A DNA stretch of 64,000 nt. It comes from Komagataeibacter melomenusus. GTDB lineage: Bacteria; Pseudomonadota; Alphaproteobacteria; Acetobacterales; Acetobacteraceae. A program made the translations under genes and the position numbers. How positions within the stretch are numbered: position 1 is the first letter of the stretch; each line of letters starts with the position of its first letter. Below the pieces are notes generated by a model. It saw nothing but the letters and a program-made list of their open reading frames with translations. It was not told the origin of the DNA and made no database searches. Below, piece by piece: positions 37,359-46,356 of this stretch. The stretch lies in NCBI RefSeq assembly GCF_013155395.1, contig NZ_JABJWC010000003.1, positions 90,075-154,074 on the forward strand. Direction: 5' to 3'.

Positions 37359-38666
37359 ATGACATCACACCACCGGGTTTGGGGCCTTCTGGTGGTCGCC
37401 TGCCTTTTCACTGGCGTTTCTGGCAAGGCGCGGGCGCAGGTAAAGGTTTTTTCCGGGCTGGGGCATGAGACGGATTTTACGCGCTGGCTCGGTGGCGTGA
37501 CCCTGACGGGCCAGATCGAAGGCGGCATCATGGCCAACCCCGCCCGCCCCCAGCCCGGCTACAATTTTGGTGATTTCTTTGCCGACCACGCCAACCAGGT
37601 GCAACTGAACCAGGCGGAATTCACCCTTGCCAAAGCCATCGATTCCACCCGCAATACCTATCAGGTCGGTTTTACGCTTGAAGGCATGTACGGCTCGGAT
37701 GCCCGCTACTACCAGTTGCTGGGCGTGAGTGACCGTGAATGGAACGCGCGTTACCAGCTTATTCCCGCGCAGGCGCATATGGATGTGCACCTGCCCTGGG
37801 TGACCAGAGGCGGGCTGGACATGCAGGCAGGCATATTGCAGGCCCCGATGGGGGTGGAGGGGCTCGACCCCACTGCGCGCCCTTTCTACACGCTGGCCTA
37901 TACCTCTGAATATTCGGTGCCGTTCGAGCATATCGGGGCCATGTTCAACTGGCACGTGACGCCGATGGTCGATGTGACGTTCGGGATCGATACCGGCAAC
38001 CAGACATCCTTTGGCCGCTCCGACAATAACAATGCGCCCGCAGGCTATTTTGGCTTCAACCTGAACAATCTCGCCCATGGCCGGCTGAAGATCGTGGAAC
38101 TGAGCCGGGTCGGGCCGGAAAACGCGTGGCGCGACATCGGGCATTACGAGGCCGATCACACCCAGCGTTTCTGGAACGATGTCAGCGCCTATTACCAGGT
38201 CAACAAACGCCTGAGCCTGACGGCGGAATTCAATTACCTGCATGATGAAGGCACGCGCGGCATGGGCGCGCGCGGGCAGTTTGCAGGCGTGGACGCGGAG
38301 AGCTTCATCAGTTTCCTGAGTTATCGCATCAACCGCGACCTGACCTTCAACTATCGTGGCGAGATCTACCGCGACAACAACAACGCCATGGTGGCAACCT
38401 TCAGGGGCAATACTTCTTACATGCAGGCCCTTGCGGGCACGGGGGGGGAGGTCGTGCCGGGGCCTTCCGCTTCCAGCCACGGCACGACCTATGGGGAAAT
38501 GACGCTGGGGCTGAGCTACCGCCCGCAGATTGGCCACCATGTGCGCGTGTTCATGCTGCGGCCTGAAATCCGCTTTGACCGCGCGCTCAATGGCACCACG
38601 CCGTTCAATGGCGGGCGCAATAACGGTATGTTTACGTTTGGTGGGGATGCTGTGATCGGGTTCTGA
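37359..38666 (+). CDS. Outer membrane beta-barrel porin (BBP2/DUF1597-like)
   Basis: About 435 residues with a signal peptide (residues 1-26, ending ARA). The mature protein is rich in amphipathic strands (VTLTGQIEGGIMANP, QVGFTLEGMYGSDAR, LSLTAEFNYLHDEG) and ends with FGGDAVIGF, the aromatic terminus of outer-membrane barrels. The single-barrel porin-2 family fits best; the solute is unknown. The ATG at 37359 follows GGAGGGGA. The upstream region (37203-37358) is A+T-rich and may hold the promoter. Confidence 0.82.
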   Translation: MTSHHRVWGLLVVACLFTGVSGKARAQVKVFSGLGHETDFTRWLGGVTLTGQIEGGIMANPARPQPGYNFGDFFADHANQVQLNQAEFTLAKAIDSTRNTYQVGFTLEGMYGSDARYYQLLGVSDREWNARYQLIPAQAHMDVHLPWVTRGGLDMQAGILQAPMGVEGLDPTARPFYTLAYTSEYSVPFEHIGAMFNWHVTPMVDVTFGIDTGNQTSFGRSDNNNAPAGYFGFNLNNLAHGRLKIVELSRVGPENAWRDIGHYEADHTQRFWNDVSAYYQVNKRLSLTAEFNYLHDEGTRGMGARGQFAGVDAESFISFLSYRINRDLTFNYRGEIYRDNNNAMVATFRGNTSYMQALAGTGGEVVPGPSASSHGTTYGEMTLGLSYRPQIGHHVRVFMLRPEIRFDRALNGTTPFNGGRNNGMFTFGGDAVIGF

Positions 38667-38704
38667 GCCCTAGGATAGGCTTTTTTGAAATAAATAACTG
38701 TAAA

Positions 38705-38783
38705 AAAGTTTTTAGATGACGAGTTTTTTCAAAAAGGAGGCGTTTTTCGAAGCTTTTTGATAAATATTCATCAGAAACTTTTT
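38705..38783. repeat. Dispersed palindromic repeat, copy 6 (degenerate), between convergent genes
   Basis: AAAGTTTTTAGATG, then a decayed first hairpin (GAGTTTTTTCAAAAAGGAGG) and a decayed GAAGC hairpin, then TCATCAGAAACTT. The same parts and order as the other copies remain but both stems carry mismatches. It lies between the porin and the secreted protein gene. Confidence 0.7.
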
Positions 38784-38831
38784 TAATTTCAGGATTTTAT
38801 TGAGCCTGTTTCCAAGAAGTATCTCAGTGTA

Positions 38832-40934
38832 TTATTTTGAACCCTCCTGCAGGGGCGGCCCCAACAGAAGGGGGTACCAGTGGCCATGTTCGGCAATGAC
38901 AGGCGTGCCGGTATCAATGTTGTTCAGCAATGTGCCGTCTGGCTGGGGGGGAAGCGTCAGGATACGCGCCTGTGTCAGGCCCAGCAGGTGCAGGGGTGTA
39001 TTGATGTTGATGGCCGTGATCCCGCCATCGGCAGATGCGGTTGCGGGTAATGTCAGCACGGGCGTGCGGCCTATTTCCCCTTTCTGGTTCGTTCCCACCA
39101 TCTCCAAGCCGTTCTGCCCCATGACCAGATCGGTCTGGTCAGGCATGATGCGGCTGTGGCCAATGGTCAGGCCGGTGGGATAGGCGTGGTCGTGCCAGGC
39201 CAGCGTCGCGTCCTCTCCTGTGGCGAGATGGGTGCGCCCTGCTGTGACGAACGACTGGTCATCGGCGAAGGAGGCTGTCTCGTGGTTCCTGATGCGGATG
39301 TTCAGGCCGCCTGCATCCCTTCCGTCAGGAGAGGCATGATTCCCGGCTACAATGACATGCTGGTTCTTGCCTGCCTGTGTTCCATCGCCTGAAAAATCGA
39401 TTGGGTCGCCCTGCCGGAGCCGGATGGCGGCCGCCCTATCAGCAATCAACTGTTCGGCTGTCAGGTCAATGAAGGCGTTACGGATGCGGGCATTGGTGGC
39501 AATCCCCTCATCAAAGGCGGACAGCATGGCGGGATCGCTGGAACTGACAATCCATATGGCCTTGGAAATGACGCCATCATACCCGTACTGCCATTTCCAT
39601 CGCACCGTGCCGTCTGGATGGACGCCTGTAATGGGCCATGTGCTGGTTGGATCGTTGCCCCCGCCGGTCATACCATCATTCATGGCAATCCAGAGCTGAT
39701 GGTTGCCCTGAATGATGCTGCCCGCGCTGACCCGCCCGCCGGGGCTCCAGCGTGGCCATGAATTGGTGGTGTTGCCCCCCAGCCATACCAAATGCCGACC
39801 GCCTTGCGTCGGGTCCCACAAGGCGGCTGTCGTGTCGTCTCCATTAACCTGAACATCGTTTTCCAGCCCGGTATAGGACAGGACCGTATCGGGCTGTCGG
39901 GCTGAAAAATCATATCCGGCGAGGGAAAGCGCCCAGTCGGAACCGGCACCATGCTTCAGGGTGGAAATGCCCGCGCCCTGTACTTGGCTTGCATTGGTGT
40001 CGGTCCCGTAATCCTGCATGGTGATTTCCAGGCCATTGAGCGATGCCTTTGCGCCGGGTTCCTGCACCACGTTCATGCCCAGCATGGCGACGGACTGGGC
40101 CATGGAGCCACCGTCACCCGTGGGCACGCGTGGCAGCACGGCTTCATTTTCCATTTGCATGTAGATACCGGGTGCAGTACCAGTATCGTTTTTCTTGCGC
40201 TTGCTGAAAGAAAGCGTGCCGTTGGCTCGGCTTTCATGTAGGTCATCAGGAGTGCGCAGTGTGGTGGGGGTGCCTCTGGTGGTTAGCGGCTGCCCTTCAT
40301 AAACCCAGTTGCTGTTCTGCCCGGTCGGGCAGTCACGTGCAGGGAACAGGGCCTCCCCATTCGCATTGGCCGGAATGATGAAACCTTGGCTTACGTGAAT
40401 GACCGACCCGCAATGCGATGCAATGAAATGATCCAGGCGGGGTGCATCTTCTTGCCTGCCATCGGCATGGAGATAGTCCTGCACGACATTCGTGTTCCGC
40501 AGCACAGCGGCCAGTGTGCGCGAGAGCGCCGTTTCATCGATTTTTACGCGCGCGGCTGAGATATCACCCAGAAAGGGCACTGTGACCTGACTATTGGCGT
40601 CCAGTTGCGCGTAACCGTTTGCCCTGTTGCCCTCCGATTGCTGCACGGATCCGTCAGCCATCCGGGCAATCTGGGTTAGCGTTGCGGGGGAACCATCGGC
40701 ATAGATGCCCGTAATGGGTATGGATGCGCTTGTGTGGCTGTTCAGGCCAAGTGATGGGGCGTCCGATGGGGGCGTACTGTCGTTTCTATACTGGGGTAAT
40801 GTATGGTTCGGCTGCTGTGTGGTCCGGGCATGCAGGAACGTTGGAAACAACAATGCCGCAAAAGCAGTCATGCCCATGAAATAGAGGGCACCGATGCCAT
40901 GGGGGGATCTCGCCGCCTTTTTGTCAATCTGCAT
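38832..40934 (-). CDS. Large secreted protein of unknown function (700 residues)
   Basis: Residues 14-36 form a hydrophobic signal-type segment ending LHA, so the protein is probably exported. The rest is Gly/Asn/Thr/Asp-rich and beta-prone, with few charged clusters. The opening NGYAQLDANSQVTVPFLGDIS looks like the repeat style of phage tail fibres or adhesins. It also has many short segments such as GGNTTNSWPRWSPGGR and WKWQYGYDGVISKAIWI. I recognise no catalytic motif or family. It is the last gene of a minus-strand set, 44 nt after the GT17 gene, and could be its glycosylated product or act on the same glycan. Its base composition is less G+C-rich than the flanking core genes. Confidence 0.75.
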   Translation of the reverse strand: MQIDKKAARSPHGIGALYFMGMTAFAALLFPTFLHARTTQQPNHTLPQYRNDSTPPSDAPSLGLNSHTSASIPITGIYADGSPATLTQIARMADGSVQQSEGNRANGYAQLDANSQVTVPFLGDISAARVKIDETALSRTLAAVLRNTNVVQDYLHADGRQEDAPRLDHFIASHCGSVIHVSQGFIIPANANGEALFPARDCPTGQNSNWVYEGQPLTTRGTPTTLRTPDDLHESRANGTLSFSKRKKNDTGTAPGIYMQMENEAVLPRVPTGDGGSMAQSVAMLGMNVVQEPGAKASLNGLEITMQDYGTDTNASQVQGAGISTLKHGAGSDWALSLAGYDFSARQPDTVLSYTGLENDVQVNGDDTTAALWDPTQGGRHLVWLGGNTTNSWPRWSPGGRVSAGSIIQGNHQLWIAMNDGMTGGGNDPTSTWPITGVHPDGTVRWKWQYGYDGVISKAIWIVSSSDPAMLSAFDEGIATNARIRNAFIDLTAEQLIADRAAAIRLRQGDPIDFSGDGTQAGKNQHVIVAGNHASPDGRDAGGLNIRIRNHETASFADDQSFVTAGRTHLATGEDATLAWHDHAYPTGLTIGHSRIMPDQTDLVMGQNGLEMVGTNQKGEIGRTPVLTLPATASADGGITAININTPLHLLGLTQARILTLPPQPDGTLLNNIDTGTPVIAEHGHWYPLLLGPPLQEGSK

Positions 40935-40978
40935 GACTGTAAATGATCCGTTTTTATGGTGTCATTACGGTATCTTCA

Positions 40979-42442
40979 TTATTTTTCGTAAATATAAACT
41001 TTATCAAGATGTAAGTAACCGTGAGCGCCGATCTGTATTTTTACATAGCGTGCATGGGTCTCTTTACGTAGGGGCAGAACCAGCGCCTTGCCATCAATGC
41101 CGCCAATGTATTCAGTGGAGTTATGATAGTAAACGCATTTGTAATGATGATGATCACGTGAAACATAGATCTGCATTTCATCCGCACGGCGTGGCACGGC
41201 ATCATCATGCAGGCGTGGGAGAATGCGGTTGAAGATCCGGATTTCCGCAATATTGACATCGCGCCCCAGATCGACCTCCCACCATGGGTCCTGCTCGCTT
41301 TCCGTATGGAAACTGAAATTGCCATTGGGTTGCCCGGTCAGGGCGCGGGAGGCGTCATCTTGCGCTGTCGTGCCATGCGACCAAGGGGAGCGCGAACTTT
41401 GTGTTGCCGTTGCATCATGGCTGATAAGTCTGCCTGCTGGCGTAGGCAGGTTGATGTAATCAAGCGGCACTTCGGGCTTGTTGGTATAGTCCAGATATTC
41501 AAGGCCGGTAAAATTACCCAGTTCCTGCCGCTTGTGGTTGTTGCCCAGATTGGAAAAGGCGAACTTCCTGCGCAGGTCCATATACAGGCGCTGCAGGGAA
41601 GCATGCGCATCAAAAATGTTCCGGATTAGGCCGCTGCGCGTCAGATCGTGGATGTTTTCCCGTACGAAGCGGGGATAGGTTTCATCAATCGGCACATAAT
41701 GCACCAGTTCATCTGCTGACCAGATCTTGATGCCGATATCCAGCACCTGCTGCAGGCGTTCATCATCACGCATCATCGCGGGCCAGTAATCATCGGCATG
41801 GGCATAGGCCCGCAACTTGGCCTTTACAGCATCAAATCCGCCCATGAACGTGAAATGCCACCCGGCATTGTCAATGGTCTGGCAGGGAATGTTTCCTTCA
41901 CGCGTCAGGCGAGGCATGTGGAAACGGGCGAATGTCAGGCTGCTGCCTTTTTCCTCGCAGGCGATGGCAAGGCGGGGGATATATTTTTTCCTTATGGCAT
42001 AAGGGGCCTGCCAGTCATGTGCGATGAGCATGTTCAGGAAATACTGGTAGATGTTCATGCGGTAGTGCGAGACGCCATCAAATGCCAGGGCTTTTTCTAT
42101 TGCTGGCACGCGCAGGATTTCATCGACATCCGACATGATGATCAGGTCATCATCATCTGCATCTTCTATGCCACCAAGAAGATACTGTCTTTGATAGAAA
42201 TCGCGCATGCTGGTGCTGATGCCATCGGGGAATTCCTCGATGCACATGTATTTTATCTTATCAAGGAACGGCGCAAACCGCTCCCTGTTATTGAAAAAGA
42301 TGGTCTCTTTTTTTTGCCCCGTAAAAGTATATGCCGATTCACACAGCACGAACTGATCTACCGTATCGTAAAGTTCATGGAGCCTGATTTCCAGCAGATC
42401 GAGTTCATTAAAGAAAAGGAAGCAGTCATAAATTCGGGGCAT
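40979..42442 (-). CDS. Family 17 glycosyltransferase fused to a C-terminal discoidin (F5/8 type C) domain
   Basis: A 487-residue protein. Residues 1-290 match GT17 (beta-1,4-N-acetylglucosaminyltransferase type): IYDCFLFFNELDLLEIRL, CESAYTFTGQKKE and MSDVDEIL with metal-binding D105 and D107. Residues about 343-487 (ATQSS...DPWWEVDLG...IAEIRIFNR...YVKIQI) form a carbohydrate-binding F5/8 C domain. No signal peptide is seen. The product glycan is unknown. It lies 48 nt after the GT61 gene and 44 nt before the secreted protein gene, and the three probably form one transcript. Confidence 0.85.
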   Translation of the reverse strand: MPRIYDCFLFFNELDLLEIRLHELYDTVDQFVLCESAYTFTGQKKETIFFNNRERFAPFLDKIKYMCIEEFPDGISTSMRDFYQRQYLLGGIEDADDDDLIIMSDVDEILRVPAIEKALAFDGVSHYRMNIYQYFLNMLIAHDWQAPYAIRKKYIPRLAIACEEKGSSLTFARFHMPRLTREGNIPCQTIDNAGWHFTFMGGFDAVKAKLRAYAHADDYWPAMMRDDERLQQVLDIGIKIWSADELVHYVPIDETYPRFVRENIHDLTRSGLIRNIFDAHASLQRLYMDLRRKFAFSNLGNNHKRQELGNFTGLEYLDYTNKPEVPLDYINLPTPAGRLISHDATATQSSRSPWSHGTTAQDDASRALTGQPNGNFSFHTESEQDPWWEVDLGRDVNIAEIRIFNRILPRLHDDAVPRRADEMQIYVSRDHHHYKCVYYHNSTEYIGGIDGKALVLPLRKETHARYVKIQIGAHGYLHLDKVYIYEK

Positions 42443-42490
42443 TGCATCAGGGCTTTCTGCTCGGATCCGGTTCGTGTGCAGGCCGGCGGC

Positions 42491-43621
42491 TTACAGGGCT
42501 TCGAACTGATCTAGCGCCTGGGTGATGTTGGTGCTGCTCGTGCCGAGTTCATCGCCGTCAACATTCAGGTAACGGTTGCCCAGTGCGTTGCTGAACAGGA
42601 AGTAGGCCGGACGAAAGCCACTTTTCGGGCCGTCGATCTGGCGGTTTATTTCCATGACCCTGAGCCTGCTGTTGCCGAACAGGATATTGGTCAGCCCGGC
42701 CCCATGCGGTGAGACGATGTTTTTTGCGTTCCGGATACAGGCCATCTGCGTTAGCAGGTCGTGGCCTTCAAAATGAACCTTGGTATAGCCTCGCTGCGCC
42801 AGTTCGCGTTCCAGTATGTCCAGAGATGCGGGCGGGATGCGTTCCTGTGCGTTGCCTCGGCGGGCGAGGTAGATGTTCCTGGGCGAGTTCGTGACAGCAG
42901 GCACGAATTTCTGCATGGCCTCAAAAATATCATAGAATTTCCGATTGAAGATGACGTGCAGCGGGTCCATCGGAAACAGCAGGAAGAAATGGATCTTGCG
43001 GGCGGAATACAGCCCCGATCTCAGCGGAACGATGTTGTTGCGCAACCCGCTGAAATGGATGGACTGGTTATAGACATCCCGGCTGTAGCCCGGCAGGCTT
43101 TCGTCATTGTCGATGTCGTGGGCCGGTGCGGCGATCTGGACATCGGGGCCGAGAATATCCTTGGCCATCGCACCCTGGGCAATGACGAATGTCAGCCAGT
43201 GAAAATAGTTTTTCCACGCGCCATCGAAGCTTACGAAGATCTCATCGAAATGGTGCTGGACCGGCAGGTCAATGGCGTAGTTGTTGACACGGCCAATACT
43301 GGTATTTTTTATCAGCAGGTTCGTATTGGGAATGGGCTGGTTGTTTTCATTCAGGATCAGGCCGTCCATGCCATGCCCGACCAGGAATTTGCCGTTGCGG
43401 ATGGTGCACAGGTTCGTGCTCAGGGAAGGCGTGAAAAAAGATCCATTTTCCGCAAAGGCATTATAACGCCGGATGCCTGTCTCGAGCTTCTCGGAGCTTG
43501 CGCCCTTCCACGCCGGGGGAGGCATGATGATCTTCTGGGGGATCTGCCTGGAAATTTCGCGGTATTCCTCGACGGTCCGCAGCCATGACATGTCAAAAAA
43601 AGGCTTGATGGAAATTGGCAT
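42491..43621 (-). CDS. Family 61 glycosyltransferase (DUF563)
   Basis: About 376 residues. FDGAWKNYFHWLT near the middle and NIVSPHGAGLTNILFG near the C-terminus are the GT61 signatures. Members transfer sugars (often xylose or GlcNAc) in eukaryotes; bacterial ones sit in capsule and exopolysaccharide loci. The ATG at 43621 (MPISIKPFF) has GGAG 7 nt upstream; an upstream frame to 43768 overlaps the rho promoter region. It heads the GT61-GT17-secreted protein cluster. Confidence 0.85.
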   Translation of the reverse strand: MPISIKPFFDMSWLRTVEEYREISRQIPQKIIMPPPAWKGASSEKLETGIRRYNAFAENGSFFTPSLSTNLCTIRNGKFLVGHGMDGLILNENNQPIPNTNLLIKNTSIGRVNNYAIDLPVQHHFDEIFVSFDGAWKNYFHWLTFVIAQGAMAKDILGPDVQIAAPAHDIDNDESLPGYSRDVYNQSIHFSGLRNNIVPLRSGLYSARKIHFFLLFPMDPLHVIFNRKFYDIFEAMQKFVPAVTNSPRNIYLARRGNAQERIPPASLDILERELAQRGYTKVHFEGHDLLTQMACIRNAKNIVSPHGAGLTNILFGNSRLRVMEINRQIDGPKSGFRPAYFLFSNALGNRYLNVDGDELGTSSTNITQALDQFEAL

Positions 43622-43934
43622 CCTACGGCTCCGGCAAAAATGGCGTGCCGCACGGTAGATGTGAATGATTAATGTAACGTATCCATCAGGCCAGCAGCGC
43701 GTAAAACCGGCCATAAAGATGAGCAGGTGCTTGACAAGTGGTGTATGAAAGCATATTAAAGACCGCAATTACAGCAGGTGCTTCAGTGCCGCTGCAATTC
43801 CCACCTATCAGTCAAGCAGCATCAACCGTTTCATCCGAACATGGTCAGGCACCCTTTTCTGGCGTGCCTTTAATTCCCCTGATTGCTGACTTTTCTTTCC
43901 CTCCGTGAACTGCCCACTTATAGGCACATCCTGC
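43622..43934. other. 313-bp divergent promoter region between the GT61 gene and rho
   Basis: The region is A+T-rich compared with the neighbouring coding DNA. It contains a good sigma-70 promoter reading towards rho (listed separately) and about 170 nt of rho leader. A minus-strand promoter for the GT61 cluster must lie here too but I could not place one. No coding frame is credible. Confidence 0.6.
43731..43759 (+). promoter_or_regulatory. Sigma-70 promoter of rho
   Basis: TTGACA (43731-43736), a 17-nt spacer and TATTAA (43754-43759). The -35 element is perfect and the -10 matches TATAAT at four of six positions. It would give a leader of about 170 nt before the rho ATG. Confidence 0.65.
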
Positions 43935-45245
43935 ATGCAACTCGCCGAACTCAAGGCCAAATCTCCAGCAGACCTTCTGGCTTATGCTGAAAGTCTGAAT
44001 ATTGAAAACGCATCATCTCTTCGCAAGCAGGAGTTGATGTTCACGATCCTCAAGACCCTGGCCGATAATGACCAGGCCATCTATGGGGACGGCACGCTTG
44101 AAATCCTGTCCGACGGATTTGGCTTCCTCCGCTCGCCCGAGGCCAATTACCTGCCGGGGCCGGATGATATCTACATCTCCCCCAGCCAGGTCCGCCGCTT
44201 TGGCCTGCGCACCGGCGATACGGTGGAAGGCCAGATCCGCGCCCCGCGCGATGGGGAGCGTTATTTCGCGCTGCTCAAGGTCAACGCCATCAATTTCGAG
44301 CCGCCCGAGGCAGTGCGCCAGCGCATCAACTTCGACAACCTGACCCCGCTTTACCCCGAGCGGCGGCTGAAGATGGAAGTCGAGAATTCGGCCGTGGGCG
44401 GCGCTGAAGCGCCAGTGCCCACCGGCAAGGGGAAGGGCAAGACCCCGAACCGCGATTTTACCTCCCGCGTGATCGACCTCGTCTCGCCCATCGGCATGGG
44501 GCAGCGTGCGCTGATCGTGGCCCCCCCGCGCACCGGCAAGACCGTGATGCTGCAGAGCATCGCCTCCTCCATCTCCGCCAACCACCCCGAGGTCTTCCTC
44601 ATCGTGCTGCTGATTGACGAGCGGCCCGAGGAAGTGACCGACATGGCGCGCTCCGTGCGCGGCGAAGTGGTGTCCTCCACCTTTGACGAGCCTGCCACCC
44701 GCCACGTGCAGGTGACGGAAATGGTGCTGGAAAAAGCCAAGCGCCTTGTCGAACACAAGCGTGATGTGGTGATCCTGCTCGATTCCATCACCCGTCTGGC
44801 CCGCGCCTACAATACGGTCGTGCCCTCATCGGGCAAGGTGCTGACCGGTGGTGTGGACGCCAATGCGCTCCAGCGCCCCAAGCGCTTCTTTGGTGCGGCC
44901 CGTAACATCGAGGAAGGGGGGTCGCTGACCATCATCGCCACCGCCCTGATCGATACCGGCAGCCGCATGGACGAGGTCATCTTTGAAGAGTTCAAGGGCA
45001 CCGGCAACTCGGAACTGATCCTTGACCGCAAGCTGGCCGACAAGCGCACCTTCCCCGCGATCGACATCACCAAGAGTGGTACGCGCAAGGAAGAACTGCT
45101 CGTTGACCGTGCCGACCTGGCCAAGATGTGGGTGCTGCGCCGTATCCTTGCGCCGATGGGCACGATGGATGCGATGGACTTCCTGCTCGACAAGCTGAAA
45201 TACAGCAAGACCAACCACGACTTCTTCGATGCGATGAATACCTGA
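43935..45245 (+). CDS. rho: Transcription termination factor Rho
   Basis: A 436-residue hexameric RNA helicase. The N-terminus [20 protein letters not shown] is the standard Rho start, and [20 protein letters not shown] is in the RNA-binding domain. The Walker A motif PPRTGKT, then [12 protein letters not shown] and [12 protein letters not shown], mark the ATPase. The ATG at 43935 is chosen over one at 43905. The long leader may take part in autoregulation. rho near mnmE-mnmG-rsmG-parAB is the usual alphaproteobacterial order. Confidence 0.98.
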   Translation: MQLAELKAKSPADLLAYAESLNIENASSLRKQELMFTILKTLADNDQAIYGDGTLEILSDGFGFLRSPEANYLPGPDDIYISPSQVRRFGLRTGDTVEGQIRAPRDGERYFALLKVNAINFEPPEAVRQRINFDNLTPLYPERRLKMEVENSAVGGAEAPVPTGKGKGKTPNRDFTSRVIDLVSPIGMGQRALIVAPPRTGKTVMLQSIASSISANHPEVFLIVLLIDERPEEVTDMARSVRGEVVSSTFDEPATRHVQVTEMVLEKAKRLVEHKRDVVILLDSITRLARAYNTVVPSSGKVLTGGVDANALQRPKRFFGAARNIEEGGSLTIIATALIDTGSRMDEVIFEEFKGTGNSELILDRKLADKRTFPAIDITKSGTRKEELLVDRADLAKMWVLRRILAPMGTMDAMDFLLDKLKYSKTNHDFFDAMNT

Positions 45246-45272
45246 TCGCATCAGGACGTGTGATGAAGCAGA

Positions 45273-45300
45273 AACCCCGGCTTTATGGCCGGGGTTTTTT
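45273..45300 (+). terminator. Rho-independent terminator of rho
   Basis: AACCCCGGC (45273-45281) pairs with GCCGGGGTT (45288-45296) around a 6-nt loop and runs into a T-tract to 45300. It is the textbook form, 27 nt after the rho stop. Confidence 0.93.
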
Positions 45301-45305
45301 ATTGG

Positions 45306-45355
45306 AAGTTTTTGGTGAAGCTTTAAAAAAGGCGGGCGGCACCCAAAAACTTTTA
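45306..45355. repeat. Dispersed palindromic repeat, copy 7 (internal deletion)
   Basis: AAGTTTTTGGTGAAGCTTT joins directly to AAAAAAGGCGG and ends CACCCAAAAACTT. Both outer ends are intact, but the middle of the two hairpins is lost, as if deleted between the two A/T-rich cores. It sits between the rho terminator and the convergent reductase stop. Confidence 0.85.
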
Positions 45356-46327
45356 TCAGGGCAGCAGGATGGTGCTGCCAGTGGTCTTGCGTGATTCCAG
45401 CGCGGTATGTGCCTGTGCCGCGTCCTTCAGCGCAAAGGACTGGCCGATGCGCGGTGTCAGCACGCCTTTTTCAACCAGGGCAAACAGTTCATGCGCCGCA
45501 TGCTCAAGGGCCGCGCGCTGGGCGATATAGGTCATGAGCAGGGGGCGGGTGAGGTACAGGCTGCCATGGCTGGCCAGCGTGCCGACATCCACCCCGGTCA
45601 CGGCGCCTGTGGCATTACCGTAGCTGACCATCAACCCGCGCGGGCGCAGGCAGGACAGGCTGGTCTCGAACGTGGCTTTGCCAAGGCTGTCATACACCAC
45701 CGGCAGCATGCGGCCTTCGGTCAGGGTGCGGACCTGTTCGACGACATTGTCGGTGCCGATGATGACATCCGCCGCGCCATTGGCCTTGGCCAGTGCCGCC
45801 TTTTCAGGCGTGGAGACCACGCCGATCACGCGCGCGCCCAGATGCCGCGCCCACTGGCACATGAGCAGCCCTACGCCGCCTGCCGCCGCATAGACCAGAA
45901 TGTCATCGCCCGGCTGCACGCTGTACACCGCGCGCAGCAGCATGTGCACGCTCAGGCCGCGCAGCATCATGGCAGCGGCTGTCTGGGCCGTAATATCGGC
46001 TGGCAGCACCACGACCCGGTCTGCCGCGATGGTGCGCAGGGCGGCGTATCCGCCCGGTGTGGCAGGGTAGGCCACCCGCATGCCAGCCTGCAGGCCGGTG
46101 ACGCCGGCACCGACCGCCGTGATGGTGCCAGCGCCTTCCATGCCGGGAATGGCGGGCAGGGCAGGGAATTTGTACAGCCCGCTGCGGAAATAGGTATCAA
46201 TGAAATTGACGCCGATCGCCTCCTGCCGCAGCACGATTTCGCCGGGGCCGGGTGTCGGTTCGGGCAGTGTTTCCACGCGGAGGACATCCGGCCCCCCATA
46301 GTCATGTACGCGGATGATGGTATTCAT
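45356..46327 (-). CDS. Zinc-free quinone oxidoreductase (QOR-type MDR)
   Basis: A 323-residue NADPH:quinone reductase of the medium-chain dehydrogenase family. AIGVNFIDTYFRSGLY, GMEGAGTITAVG and the nucleotide loop AAAGGVGLLMCQWA are typical of QorA. The structural zinc cysteines are absent, as expected. The ATG at 46327 follows AGGAG; the frame is open to 46360 but unconserved. It follows the alkyltransferase gene by 29 nt. Confidence 0.9.
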   Translation of the reverse strand: MNTIIRVHDYGGPDVLRVETLPEPTPGPGEIVLRQEAIGVNFIDTYFRSGLYKFPALPAIPGMEGAGTITAVGAGVTGLQAGMRVAYPATPGGYAALRTIAADRVVVLPADITAQTAAAMMLRGLSVHMLLRAVYSVQPGDDILVYAAAGGVGLLMCQWARHLGARVIGVVSTPEKAALAKANGAADVIIGTDNVVEQVRTLTEGRMLPVVYDSLGKATFETSLSCLRPRGLMVSYGNATGAVTGVDVGTLASHGSLYLTRPLLMTYIAQRAALEHAAHELFALVEKGVLTPRIGQSFALKDAAQAHTALESRKTTGSTILLP

Positions 46328-46356
46328 GATCGTGGCTCCTGTTCGGTTATGCAGGG

